Made by a program: the position numbers and the translations under genes
Shown: in pieces, positions 11,316 to 23,450 of the stretch
Numbering within the stretch: position 1 is the stretch's first letter
Layout: each line of letters opens with the position of its first letter
DNA from: Diphasiastrum complanatum
Taxonomy: Eukaryota; Streptophyta; Lycopodiopsida; Lycopodiales; Lycopodiaceae
NCBI GenBank assembly: GCA_029204225.1
Contig: CM055094.1
Span: 21,626,346 to 21,690,345, forward strand
Direction of reading: 5' to 3'
Length of the DNA: 64,000 nucleotides
The notes under the pieces: model-generated
What the model was told of the DNA's origin: nothing
The model's input: the letters and a program-made list of their open reading frames with translations, nothing else
Database searches by the model: none

Positions 11316-12678
11316 CTGTTGCTGCTGCACTTGATTCTTGCCCTTGGAATAGTCTTTCTTATTGGTGTACAGGGCCATGGATTTGTCTTTGATGGACAGG
11401 CCGTTGGCCTTTCTTCGCATTTCTTCCTGAAGAAGATGACCGATCACCTTTTGAAGAGTGAGGCTGGGTTGTGTGGAGATCATCACCCCTTTAGCAATGA
11501 TCTTGCCATCCTTCTTGATGTTACATGTATTTGTGGCGAACTCCACAATCAAACCATTGTCAAGCAATTGCCCTACACTAAGCAAGTTCTTAGTGATACT
11601 GAAAATGTAAAGCACTCCATCAATCTTGATCTTCCTTGAAGATCCCAAGCATAAAGGTATGGATCCTATTCCTTCTATCTTATAGGCATAATTATTTGCT
11701 GTAAAAATTTACGTGATAGGTCCTTCATAGGTAGATAAGGTTAAAAAATACTCCCTCTTACTTATCATGTGGGAGGTAGCCCCACTATCTATCCAACAAG
11801 GGTCTTCACCTCTTATGCTTGAAGATGAGAAACTTGACATCATGACAAAATCTTCATGAGAGCTCTCCTCTTCCTCTTGAACAAGGTTTTCTTGACTTTG
11901 AGTTTGATTCTTCTTGAAGCACTCCGAGGCATAGTGCCTCGTCTTGCCACAAAAGTAGCATTTGTTCTTTGACTTATCCTTCTTTGGCTTGCTCGAGCTT
12001 TGACTTGGTTCTTCTTGAATGCAACACCTTTGCCTTTGTATTTTCTTGATCTTGATGAAAAGAGCCTTGTCATCTCCATCATTGAGGGAGAGCTTCTCCA
12101 TCCTTGACTTGATGTGAGTTCTCCTATTCTCCTCGACCATGAGGAATCCTTGGAGATCTTCAAGTGAAGGCAACTTGCCCATGACTGCATAGCCTTGCAC
12201 CAAGTTAGCAAAATCCATACTTAAACCATTCAAGATTGGTTGAACAAGTTCACTTTCCTTAATGGAATCTCCTATGTAAGCAAGCTCTTTGTTTAAGTCC
12301 TTGACTCTCAGCACATATGGATTCGATTCTTCAAGGATATCAACCTTGAAGTATTCTTGGATTCATATATCTTTTGAAGAGTTTCCCATGATTCTTGAGC
12401 CAAGATGCAAGCACCTACCTCCTTAAGAAGCTCATGAGCTACATTCATTTTATACAATGGATGGCAACCTTGCACCTCCTTTTGTATTTTGTAGCTTCTT
12501 GAGGGTAAATAGGCTCATCCTCTTCGCCACTCACTATATCCATTAGATCTTGTAAAATAAGGATTGATTCCATTCTTAGCTTCCAAATTGAATAATTAGA
12601 AGCATTCAATCTATCATGTGAATCCAAAAGATATGCATTCATTGATCTCGACTGCCTCCTCCTTGATCTCGACTTCAC
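11316..12678 (-). pseudogene. Ty1/copia gag-protease remnant, chimeric (second copy)
   Basis: Same order and same internal fusion as the 7.9-9.2 kb copy, but better preserved. The knuckle CYFCGKTRHYASEC is intact (C-X2-C-X4-H-X4-C), and one frame joins gag core, knuckle and the protease DSG (12314-11709). The N-terminal gag piece is at 12678-12445. The 5' half of the element is a clean gag; everything beyond the start of protease is replaced by foreign gag-like sequence. Confidence 0.85.
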
Positions 12679-12689
12679 AAGGATATAGG

Positions 12690-13544
12690 ATTCACCTACG
12701 TGGCAGACCTACATTGTAGACCTATGTCCCTTTGTGTGAATATTTTCAGGATCCAAACATCTAGTGTGTGGCTATTAGGCTAGAGATAGCATGATATATT
12801 AATCTCAACATCAATTGGAGCGAGCTTCCGATCCACGTGAACACGAAACTTACAAGACTATTTGCTTCATGATGTAAATGTGAATCCAACTTATCAACAA
12901 AGTGATTCCCTAGTGCACAATGTATCACTATCATCACGTGGCAGAAAGTGATTCACTTTTGTGCATATGTTCCATAGAGATGTGAGACACTTTACCGCAA
13001 ATAGGCTTGAAAAAATCGGAAGGTAATTTGGTTGTACAAGAAGCAAGCGTTAAAGATTGTGCTCTCTTTCTCTTACCTTAAATGGCGCAAAAAAGCTACT
13101 AGAATATCGAACCAATAATATCACAAGCTACATTCAAATGTGCTAAGATAACACGAAAGTGCAACACAATTTGCTCATAATAGGCTACTTGCAAATGATC
13201 ATAATCATGGTGAGCTGCAAACTCGATCTTTTCCATTACAAATTAGCCTACACTTGGTATAAATAGCTTCATTTCCACAAAAAAGAAACTTTCAGAGGAA
13301 GTTGATTTGCAGAAAACTAGAATTTCAACCTCATAAAACTCTTTAAGAATCTAGGTCCTTAATTTTCTCATTTGGTGTAGCTATGTATGTAAGCAAATGT
13401 TGCAGAACATTACAAAAAGTCACAATATCACGCTTTACTGCCATGCTGCCATGCATGCTTTTTAGGAAATACAAACAAACTCTGATGGGAGAAGATTTGA
13501 TGCTGGCACTTCCTTCTTCAGGCATGGAAATGGAATTCAGAAGC
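12690..13544. repeat. Intergenic repeat block
   Basis: Contains the ~175-bp module (12724-12898) and a stretch with TTGGTATAAATAG near 13255, a possible TATA box. It then reads into a block also present at 24.2-24.66 and 46.5-46.97 kb. No coding sequence. Confidence 0.65.
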
Positions 13545-13935
13545 TTTGAAAAGCTATAGCTTCAAAGGATGGATTTTCCATCTTTTAGTGGTGATCTACC
13601 ATTTGCTACGACCGTGCTTGATTACTCCCTCGCATCCTTGGACACCATCTACATACATCCACCATGGATCTAGAGCGCCATCATCATCCATTTTCAAAAA
13701 CCCTAAGCTGCCGAGATCTGCTACATTGCACAAAAATCGTCACATCTAGCACGAGCCAAATGCTGAGGGGTAGAACCACACATTCAACATCGATTTGGGT
13801 TGAAAGCTCTCTACTAGTACATTATCGCAAAGAAACATCATCGTTTCCACATCCTATCAGAGCGACATTGATCCTAATTTTTCCACAGTTGACCGATCCG
13901 AAGCCCTCCACAGTCGATCGAGCCGAGACTCCACT
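13545..13935 (+). repeat. Leader block lacking the 36-bp repeats
   Basis: Same leader family, but the copy jumps from TTTTTCCACA directly to the GTTGACCGATCCGAAG region, removing the 36-bp units. It is fused at CACTTGT to gypsy sequence, as at 10376. Confidence 0.65.
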
Positions 13936-14470
13936 TGTAAATAGATTTTAAAAATCTTACTATGGTATTTAAAGATAAGTTTGACCAGATAGTCTCTATT
14001 TATGGGGAGACTAATGTACTCCCATCATCGATGGTTTGCTCGGCGGAAGTTATGGAAAAACTACATGATATTAAGTATGAGCTTTTTCATCTTGTTTTGA
14101 AATCTCGTGTGCATTGTGATGTGAATGATGATGTGAATGTCTTAACACGCTTTAACACCAAAAATTAGCATCAAGAACAGCTTTTGATGGAAGATTTAAA
14201 ACAAGAGTTCAATGATGTTTTTCCTAAATAGGTAAGATTCTCTGAGGTACATACTTCTAATTATATTGCAGTCCGTTTTAAGCACATATTCAAATTTTTC
14301 CAAAATGAAATCTTTGAAATGTTTCAGAAAAGAGCAAGAACATAAAGATAGATTTTCAATTTCAAAATTGCAGAAAACATCAAACAGAAAGTACCATTCA
14401 CTTTTGATGTTAGGTAAGTATGACCAAGCAAACACAATATCATGGAAGGACTTATGTGTATAAGGCCAAA
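13936..14470 (+). mobile_element. Ty3/gypsy linker fragment plus LTR-like start
   Basis: The frame 13962-14168 (MVFKDKFDQIVSIYGETNVL) repeats the 10.4 kb fragment. It then runs into the VHTSNYIAV stretch and on to the TATA/poly-A-signal block beginning near 14450. Confidence 0.6.
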
Positions 14471-15060
14471 GATTGTAATAAAATACGAGTGTAGAAGTGT
14501 GTCACATGAATTGTCTCAAACATTCTATTACAGTAGTGTAAATGTAAAAATATCTCTGCCTTGTCCTTGCGCGTGCTGAGCTGTAGTCGATCCACCGTAT
14601 TCCTAGTGAGAGTTCTTCTATGTAGATCCTCGTCATCCTACAAGCTAGTTAATACTTGTAAAAGTTCAGTCTTTTAGCCAGTAAGTCTTCTTTTGCACCA
14701 CTGCCTTGTCCTTCCTTCCATTATATCATGTATACTTCTTTCTTTTTTCCATATTTTGTCCAGAAACCACCGAACTAGGGTTGTTTAGGTTGGAAGAACC
14801 AGGCCTTTCATTTGAGTTTTGGAAGAATTTATCTTGGACAGTGAAAAAACGTGGTCTTTTGAGGAGGCGTTCAATCTCTCTGATGTTTTCAGCATCTCCT
14901 AAGTTGGCAAGGAGTTCAGCAGAAGGGCTTACAGTAAATCAATCATGTGCTGGCGTAAAAAGAGAAAAGTAGGTGTGACTTGACAACATCTCTAGAGAGC
15001 TTGTGTAGCCAAAGAAAAAAGCCATTCATCTGATCTTGGAAGAATGCACCAGGGAAGAAT
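14471..15060 (+). promoter_or_regulatory. LTR-like block
   Basis: Follows the gypsy fragment in five places. In the better copies it contains TATATAAGG and, about 10 bases later, AATAAA, the usual U3/R spacing of an LTR. No matching second LTR or target-site duplication could be identified. The short ORF here (14706-14972) reads a piece conserved at 48.4 kb and may be chance. Confidence 0.4.
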
Positions 15061-15925
15061 TTACTAAGATTGTTCATCATGAAACACGATGACCCAAAAA
15101 AAAAAAATGACATGGAGACCCATTTTTTTTTGTCGCTTTTTTTTTTTTTAATTTTATAAAAAAAATACCCATATTTAAAATGCTTCAAATAAAGATATTG
15201 TAATGCTAAAAAAAATGTTGTATTTTGCAAGAAAATTAATCAACCTACTAAAATTTTGTTAATAGATTTTTGTTAATAATTGCGATTTAGCTTATATGAA
15301 ATAATAATACTATTCAAAATAAAATCATTGGACACAACCATTAGAATAACTAAAAAAAACCTTTTTGCTTATTAAAACAAAAGTTTTCAATGTTTTTTTA
15401 TAAATTTTAAAAGTGTTTTAAATTACAATTCTTGTATCAAGAAAAATATTTTTTAAATTATGACAAAATTTTAATCAGTATTTAAATCTTTACTTATATT
15501 TAAACATTAAATGATTGCAAATGAAATTATTTCTAAAAACTTCTTATAAAAACACAACGAAAAATTAAAATATTAAAAACCTGACAGTTCATTGCAATTT
15601 TTGTTTTGCTAATATTTAAATCATTAAAAAACTACTAAATCTATATTTTTAATACAAACAAATTTAAAAACATTAAATTAATCAAAAAGATTTCAATACA
15701 CAATATTTCAAGAAATATAAACGCAATTGTTTTCCATAATAAAAGAGAATTTATTAGTCCCAAAAATCATCAAGATCATTTACATTTTTTGTTTTTTTTA
15801 AGGAGCCATTGTAGTGTCAATTGGCACCTCTTCCTGCTTGACAATTGTAACCACATTTAACCTGAACTAGGACATCAGCAAACTCCCCTTTATCACCCAC
15901 TTTTCCACTAGTAGGAGGTTGGTCG
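15061..15925. repeat. AT-rich module
   Basis: Dominated by A and T, with no coding frame. Copies: 19970-20830 (inverted), 26420-27250, 48720-49550, and a truncated one at 56450-56825. It ends at GGAGGTTGG, where this copy continues into inverted gypsy gag while others continue into a copia LTR. Confidence 0.8.
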
Positions 15926-15939
15926 CCATGAAACTTGAT

Positions 15940-16240
15940 GATTTATTTTCCCTCTCGGATCTATGTTTGGCATGATGCCCAAGTTTGTTGGCAAGCAGTA
16001 GCTTCTAGTTCATCAAAAAATAGATTTTTTATCTTATTATTTTTTGGCTTTTCATTCTTAGGCTTTTGGGCTGATTGGCTGTGCATACTCTTCCGTGAGG
16101 CAATCACGGTGCTATCGTAGGCTTTAGCTACTCGGATAGCATCTTTCAATATGGAGGACATTCCATTTGCACTCCTTTTGGTAATCGGCTGACAATTCAT
16201 ACTATCAATTGCCACTGTGGCAACTTCCAATCAAGTGACC
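15940..16240 (-). pseudogene. Ty3/gypsy gag fragment (inverted)
   Basis: Minus-strand frame 16230-15961 reads MEVATVAIDSMNCQPITKRS through NKIKNLFFDELEATACQQTW. It is the inverted counterpart of 54955-55242. It lacks a zinc knuckle and stops before the protease. Confidence 0.5.
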
Positions 16241-16695
16241 CTTAAGTGATTATTAGAAGCCTTTTTTAAATGGAAAAAAATAGCATACACCTCTAAAAGG
16301 ATACGGATGCTAGGTCTACAAAGTACTCAACAAAAATTGCTTTTTTTTTTAAGGCTTTCAATTGCCTTAACCCAAAAAAGTAAATAGGGAAAAAGTAATG
16401 GCAAATCTAATGCAATAAAGGAACTTCCAAAATCCCTATTCAAGAGCAAAAACTCCAAAATCTCCGCCCCCCCCAATTAATATAACTAGTAACATTATTC
16501 TCAAAGCATCTACGATGAGCTACAAACAACACTTGGAGAGTAAAGAATCAGGAATCTGTCAAATACTCTTGCATCTAGTATTTGGAAAGTTAGACATAAT
16601 GATAGTATCATAAGAATGAGTTAGAGCTTGTGAAGCCATCCAGAGGTGTGTTGTTGTTTTATTAGTTGCCTAGATACATATCAAGCTACCCCAAG
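16241..16695. repeat. Flank of the gypsy gag and RT fragments
   Basis: Inverted counterpart of 54510-54914, including a short C run near 16467. Nothing coding is seen. Confidence 0.6.
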
Positions 16696-17058
16696 TTACC
16701 ACAGATCTATTATATGAGTGAAACACGAAAGGTGTATATATTGCAAAAACCGAAAAGGAAGGTCTCCCCTTTTATCATATTTGGACATATGTGTACAGCC
16801 GGTAATTGGGTTAAAGGTAATTGTAATATTCAGAAAGTTCACCAAATTACATGTGTTGTCGTTTTCGTCTATCTCAAGATATTCCAGGGGATAGATCCAA
16901 AAAGGATTGTCAGGTGTTCTTGGTTGAGTCTTGTCTAGGAAACGTCCAACTGTATGATTATTGATAAAGCATATATCGTCAATGTACTTGAATGAATATT
17001 TGAAGTCGTTTATAAATTTAATTTCCCCTAATCTTGCAAGCCTCTTAATAAACTGCAT
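16696..17058 (-). pseudogene. Penelope-like reverse transcriptase fragment
   Basis: A 120-codon minus-strand frame: MQFIKRLARLGEIKFINDFK, then YSFKYIDDICFINNHTVGRF with the YxDD catalytic box, FWIYPLEYLEID, and KYDKRGDLPFRFLQYIHL. It covers RT motif C and downstream only; the fingers and motif B are missing. The flank at 17060 switches abruptly to an unrelated repeat. Confidence 0.7.
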
Positions 17059-17079
17059 TTTAAAAAAAGTTTTTTTTCA

Positions 17080-18180
17080 CCTTATCTTGGGGCAAGTTCA
17101 CAAATAGCAAGGTAACAAATTGGGACTCGGCAAGAACTCACCCCAAATGACTTTTTGAGCTTTATTAACTTGTTCTCATGAATTTATCATTGTGTCTAAC
17201 TTGCCATATACCAATTTTATAAGTATTTGCTTGATCCTTTACTCTTAAATGCACCATAATGGTGCCGCCCTTTGCATGTGCCATAGTCCTAAAGCTCTAA
17301 AATTAACAATGTATACACATGTATGGAAGTTTTCAAGACATACTGATGTTTTTGCATCCACTTGTCTTTAAGGTTAAACATGTTCTTTGTAGTTCCTGAA
17401 GAAGTCTTGAAAGTTTGAAGCTTGTGTGTTAAGCCAAGTGTTGTTGTAGTTCATCGTAGATGCTTGGAGTTGATTATTGGCCACCTCCAAGGACATAGCC
17501 TTGAAAAAATTTGTCTAGGCCCCTTCATTTTTTAACGCTTGCTACTTGTACAACCAAATTACCTTCCAATTTTTTCAAGCCTATGGTAAAGTGTCTCACA
17601 TCTCTATGGAACATATGCACAAAAGTGAATCACTTTTTGCCACGTGATGATAGTGATACATTGTGCACTAGGGAATCACATTGTTGATAAGTTGGATTCA
17701 CATTTACATCATGAAGCAAATAGTCTTGTAAGTTTCGTGTTCAAGTGGATCGGAAGCTCACTCCAATGGATGTTGAGATTAATATATCATGCTATCTCTA
17801 GCCTAATAGCCACACACTAGATGTTTGGATCCAGAAAATATTCACACAAAGGGACACGGGTCTACCACGTAGGTCTGCCACGTAGTTTTCAATCAATCAA
17901 AAGGAAGGTAGATCCTTATCTTTGGTACTGTGATAGTTAGTTCTTAGACTTATTGAGATCTTAGAAATTAAATTTTAGGGTCATCCCAAAGTTTTTGACA
18001 ATTGCTCATCAAGTGAATGCAATTCTAGTCAAAATTGTGTTCAATTTTGTTTGATTTGTGATATAGTTTGGATTGATTATTGCTTCATGATTCAACTGAT
18101 CTTGTAGGAATTATTTGAAGAGGCATATTTATGTGCATATGATTCCTTTTGGTTCAGGTTAGGTGAATCCTATATCCTTG
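17080..18180. repeat. Inverted intergenic block and copia 5' flank
   Basis: Contains the ~175-bp module inverted (about 17690-17855), the block seen at 29.58-29.95 and 51.9-52.3 kb, and the non-coding flank that precedes copia gag. No gene. Confidence 0.65.
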
Positions 18181-19283
18181 TGAAGTCGAGATCAAGGAGG
18201 AGGCAGTTCTACATCCAATTTTTATGCAAATTCAAGCTAGTTTCCATTCTTGTTAACATTAATAGATATGATTTGGCTTAATATCGGGTAGGATCTTATT
18301 GAGAGGTCAAGTTTTGAGCTTTCTCAAGTCCCTAGGTAGTGGGATATCTAGTCTTTTAATCATTTCTATTTTGCATCTATTCAAGAAGAAGCAAACTCAA
18401 AGTCCAGCAAATCTTGGTCAAGAGGGAGAGGAGAGCTCTCATGAAGATTTTGTCATGATGCCAAGTTTCTCTTCTTCAAGCATAAGAGGTGAAGACCCTT
18501 GGTGGATAGATAGTGGGGCTAGCTCCCACATGACAAGTAAGAGGGAGTATTTTTCAACCTTAGCTACCTATGAAGGACCTATCAAGTCAATTTTTACAGC
18601 AAATAATTATGCTTGTAAGATAGAAGGAATAGGATCCATACCTTTATTCTTGGGATTTTCAAGGAAAATCAAGATTGACGGAGTACTTTACATTTCTAGT
18701 ATCACTAAGAACTTGCTTAGTGTAGGACAATTGCTTGACAATGGTTTGATTGTGGAGTTCGCCACAAATACATGTAACATCAAGAAGGGTGGGAAGATCA
18801 TTGCTAAAGGCATAAGGTTTGGAAGATTGTTCAAACTAGATGCCTATGTGGATGCTAATATTGTGATGCTAGCCAAGGAGACCAAGCTATCCAACCATAT
18901 TCTACGGCACAAAAGACTTGGCCACATCAACTCAAAATCCATGGAGATCATGTGCAAGGAGGAACTTGCCTCAGGACTTCCAAGATCGTTAGCAAAGTTT
19001 ATATGATGTTCCAACTCTCTATAATGACAACATTTCAGTCCAACACCTTGCAACCAACCCAATCTTCCATGCAAGACCAAAACATATCGAGATCTCTCAT
19101 CATTTTGTGTCAGAGAAGGTGCAATCTAAGGAGGTATCTTTGGAGCATGTGACAAGTAGTGAATGTGTTGCTGATATCCTCACTAAACCACTTCAAAGAG
19201 CTGCATTTGTGAAGTTAAGGTCAGCCCTAGGGTTGATAGCAATTCTATGTTATCTTCAAACTAGTTGTGAGGAGGAGTGTTAA
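18181..19283 (+). pseudogene. Internally deleted Ty1/copia element
   Basis: Order: first codons of gag, then a deletion, then FKKKQTQSPANL, the protease WIDSGASSHM, NLLSVGQLLDNGL, and the GAG-pre-integrase motif HKRLGHINSKSMEIM. A second, larger deletion removes integrase and most of RT. It joins directly to the RNase H tail (YNDNISVQHLATNPIFHARP, ADILTKPLQRAAF; 19002-19283, TAA stop). The polypurine GAGGAGGAG lies just before the LTR. The same two deletions occur at 28.0-29.0 and 50.2-51.3 kb, so this is a mobilised deletion derivative rather than independent decay. Confidence 0.85.
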
Positions 19284-19965
19284 ATTTACACAAGCTAGTT
19301 TGCATAAATTCCACTTGTAAATGACTTTGAGGCCATGATGTGGGATGTCACACATGCCAAAAGCATAGGATACCTTATTCTAAGTCAAATTATTAACCTA
19401 GCTTTGGAACGGTACCTTTGGAATGTGTCCAAAGAGTGCACAGATAGGGTAGAAAAAAAGTAGGAGCTTAAAATAGCAGTTTTTGCATTGTTTTTGGATC
19501 TCGAGGCATCGACCCTAAATAGGGTGGATCAATTGGATCTTGAGGTTGGATGTTAGGGTTAGGTTGTGATGATTACATAGAAGCCGTAATACGCTCAAAT
19601 TCGAGCTCTACATGTATAAATATGTGATGGGATTTCCATCCGATTATGAGCAAAATTGAGATTTTCCTTCTTGACTAGTTTGAGTCTATGATTTGACTGA
19701 TGAATGCTATTGGCTTATGATTTTTTATGATCATTGAATGAGATTGGAGTTGCAGGTACAGTATGCACACAGCAGCAAGCCGTACATCCACATGTGTGAG
19801 TTTTGGAGATAATTCATGGAGTTCAAGCCAAGATAAACTAGGAATCAATGCATTGATTAGTAATCTAGCTTCTAGATCTTGTTTGCATTTTAACTAGGTG
19901 TTTTCTCCATCATTTCTAGAATCAAATGGGTTTATTTTGCTGTATTTTTATCAAAAAGAACCCCA
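19278..19965 (+). mobile_element. Copia 3' LTR (end uncertain)
   Basis: Begins TGTTAAATTTACACAAG right after the polypurine run. A TATA-type TATAAATATG lies near 19616. A CA at 19964-19965 is my best guess for the end, giving 688 bp, close to the other two copies. No 5' LTR or primer binding site was found in the window. Confidence 0.55.
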
Positions 19966-19969
19966 ACCT

Positions 19970-20830
19970 CCTACTAGTGGAAAAGTGGGTGATAAAGGGG
20001 AGTTTGCTGATGTCCTAGTTCAGGATAAATGTGGTTATAGTTGTCAAGGAAATTGTGGAAGAGGTGCCAATTGACACTGCAATGGCTCCTTCAAAAAAAC
20101 AAAAAATGTAAATGATCTTGATGATTTCTGGGAGTAATAAATTCTCATTTATTTTAGAAAAAAATTGCGTTTATATTTCTTGAAATATTGTGTATTGAAA
20201 TCTTTTTGATTAATTTAATGTTTTTAGATTTGTTTGTATTAAAAAAATAGATTTAGTAGTTTTTTAATGATTTAAATATTAGCAAAACTAAAATTGCAAC
20301 GAACTGTCAGATTTTTAATATTTTAATTTTTCGTTGTGTTTTTATAAGAAGTTTTTAGAAATAATTTCATTTGCAATCATTAATGTTTAAATATAAGTAA
20401 AGATTTAAATATTGATTAAAATTTTGTCATAATTTGAAAAATATTTTTCTTGATACAAGAATTGTAATTTAAAACACTTTTAAAATTTTTAAAAAAACAT
20501 TGAAAACTTTTGTTTTAATAAGCAAAAAGGTTTTTTTTAGTTACTATAATGGTTGTGTCCAATGATTTTATTTTGAACAGTATTATTATTTCATATAGGC
20601 TAATGTGCCATTATTAACAAAAATCTATTAACAAAATTTTAGTAGGTTGATTAATTTTCTTGCAAAATACAACATTTTTTTTTAGCATTACAATATCTTT
20701 ATTTGAAGCATTTTAAATGTGGATATTTTTTCTATAAATTTTTTTAAAAAAAAAGTGACAGAAAAAAAAAGGGTCTCCATGTCATTTTTTTTTTTTTTGG
20801 GTCATCGTGTTTCATGATGAACAATATTAG
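19970..20830. repeat. AT-rich module, inverted
   Basis: Inverted counterpart of 15061-15925, beginning at the same GGAGGTTGG boundary. No coding sequence. Confidence 0.8.
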
Positions 20831-21399
20831 TAAATTCTTCCCTGGTGCATTCTTTCAAAATCAGATGAATGGCTTTTTTCTTTGGCTACACAAGCTCGCC
20901 AGAGATGTTGTCAAGTCACACGATTGATTTTTCTCTTTTTACGTCAGCACATGATTGATTTGCTGCAAACCCTTCTACTAAACTCCTTGCCAAGTTAGGA
21001 GATGCTGAAAACATCAGAGAGATTGAACGCCTCCTCAAAAGACCAAATTTTTTCGCTGTCGAAGATAAATTCTTCCAAAACTCAAATGAAAGGCCTGGTT
21101 CTTTCAACCTAATGATATAAAGGAAACAAAGGACAAGGGAGTGGTGCAAAAGAAGACTTACCGGCTAAAAGACTAAACTTTTACAAGGATTAACTGGCTC
21201 GTAGGATGTTGAGGATCTGCATAGAAGAACTCTCACTAGGAATACGGTGGATCGACTACAACTAAGCACGCACAAGGACAAGACAAAGATATTTTTACAT
21301 TTACGCTATTGTAATAGAATGTTTGAGACCATTCGTGTGAGACACTTTTACACTTATATTTTATTATGGATCTTTGGCCTTATATAGACAAGTCCTTCC
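20831..21399 (-). promoter_or_regulatory. LTR-like block, inverted
   Basis: Reverse counterpart of 14471-15060, including the AAAGAACCAGGCC region and the GTGGATCGACTACA region. No intact gene. Confidence 0.4.
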
Positions 21400-21893
21400 A
21401 TGATATTGTGTTTGCTTGGTCATACTTACCTAACATCAAAAGTGAATGGTACTTTTGGTTTTTTGTGCAATTTTGAAATTGAAAATCTATCTTTATGTTC
21501 TTGCTCTTTTCTGAAACATTTCAAAGATTTCGTTTCGGAGAAATTTGATTATGTGCTTAAAATGGACTGCAATATAATTAGAAGTATGTACCTCAAAAAA
21601 TCTTACCTATTTAGAAAAAACATCATTGAACTCTTGTTTTATATCTTGCATTGAAAGTTGTTCTTGATGCTAATTTTTGGTGTTAAAGCATGTTAACACA
21701 TTCACATCATCGTTCACATCACAATGCATACGAGATTTCAAAACAAGATGAAAAAGCTCATACTTAGAATCATGTAGTTTTTTCATAACTTCCGCCGAGC
21801 AAACCATCGATGACGGGAGTACATTAGTCTCCCCATAAATAGAGACTATCTGGTCAAACTTATCTTTAAATACCGTAGTATGATTTTTAAAAT
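21400..21893 (-). mobile_element. Ty3/gypsy linker fragment, inverted
   Basis: On the minus strand it encodes the FKDKFDQIVSIYG and SAEVMEKLHDSKYELF stretch, then the fusion AAATAGATTT/ACAAGTG at about 21893. It is the inverted counterpart of 13936-14470. Confidence 0.6.
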
Positions 21894-22440
21894 CTATTTA
21901 CAAGTGGAGTCTCGGCTCGATCGACTGTGGAGGGCTTCGGATCGGTCGACTTTTGATGGACTCGGCTCAGTCAACTTTGTATGCAGAGTATGGACGCTCA
22001 GCTTGGTCCACAGTGAATGCATAGTATGGACGCTCGGCTCAGTCCATGGTGATTGCAGAGTATGTAGAGTATTGCTCGGCAGTTTATGGAGACTAGAAAT
22101 TTGTGGAAAAATTTGGAGCAATGTCTCTCTGATAGGATGTGGAAACGATGATGTTTCTTCGCGATAACGTACTAGTAGAGAGCTTTTAACCCAAATCGGT
22201 GTTGAATGTGTGGTTTTGACAAGCTCCAGTAGCACTACCCCTCAGCATTTGGCTCGTGCTAGATGTGACGATTTTTGTGTAATGTAACAGGTCTCGGCAG
22301 CTTAGGGTTTTTGAAAATGGATGATGATGGCGCTCTGGATCCATGGTGGATGTATGTAGATGGTGTCCAAGGATGCGAAGGAGTAATCAAGCACAGTCGT
22401 AGGAAAATCAATCTTTTGAAGCTATAGCTTTTCAAAGCTT
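21894..22440 (-). repeat. Leader block, inverted
   Basis: Carries the 36-bp repeats on the minus strand (about 21960-22070) with one unit disrupted by a deletion near 22060. It is fused to gypsy sequence at CACTTGT. Confidence 0.65.
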
Positions 22441-22599
22441 CTGAATTCCATTTCCATGCCTGAAGAAGGAAGTGCCAACATCAAATCTTCTCCCATCAGA
22501 GTTTGTTTGCATTTCCTAATTAGCATGCATGGCAGCATGGCAGTAAAGCATGATATTGTGACTTTTTGTAATGTTCTGCAACATTTGCTTACATACATA

Positions 22600-23450
22600 G
22601 TACAAGCCCAACTCAAGTGCAGACACCAACTCACCACACATGGGAAGATCATTAAATTTGAATTTGAAGAAAAATCAAAGTTAAAAAAAAATCAAAAACT
22701 ATTTCTCCTTAAGGGCATTGTGGTCATCATCTAGACGAGTTGTGCTTGCTTGAATCAATAGAAACAAAGAAAATAATAATAACAAGTTTTTATCCTATTA
22801 ATGCACCAATAATATATAAATATAATTGAATTAAATGGGACGATTATAATATTTATCGCTTCATTTAGACATTGATCTACTAATTTCAATGATTTCAATC
22901 AAATTCAAATTTCAATGATTTGCGAAGTGTGAACGAATGCAATGTAACTTGCATATGTTTGGAACATAGCATAGATTCATTATATGCTTTTTAACTATAT
23001 GTTATTTAGTTGTGTAACAAGCAATAAGCATTTTTCTTAACATATTTTCAATTTGTTTTTGGAAACCCTAGATTACAACATTTTAATATATTATTAAAAA
23101 TGACTTAATTTGCATGAACAACTTTGAGTTTTGAAAATCCTAGATTATAGCTTCATTCAATCTTCAAATTTCCAAGCTCGTTCAAACTTCAATGAAATAT
23201 AATTCATTCCAAAATCCATTCTCGAATCCTAGAACGATGTATTTTAAAAACTTTTGTAATGTAAAAGAGAGATCACTGAGCTAAAACATGACCCTGATTG
23301 CATTCGGAATTGCTTTCAAAAACTTATAAATTGTATTCATCAATGGAGATGTCTAGAGGACATGGTGTGAAAAATTGTCAACTAGTTTGGTTTTTTATTT
23401 GGCAATTTTGGAGGACAAAATGAATCTCAACTTCGAGTTAGTTTCATATT
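22600..23450. repeat. Block A, inverted partial copy
   Basis: Reverse complement of about 1-890, entered at TACAAGCCCAACTCAAG and left at the AACTTCGAGTTAGTTTCATA edge that also bounds block A near 39750 and 62570. It is followed at once by a piece of copia gag start. Confidence 0.8.
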
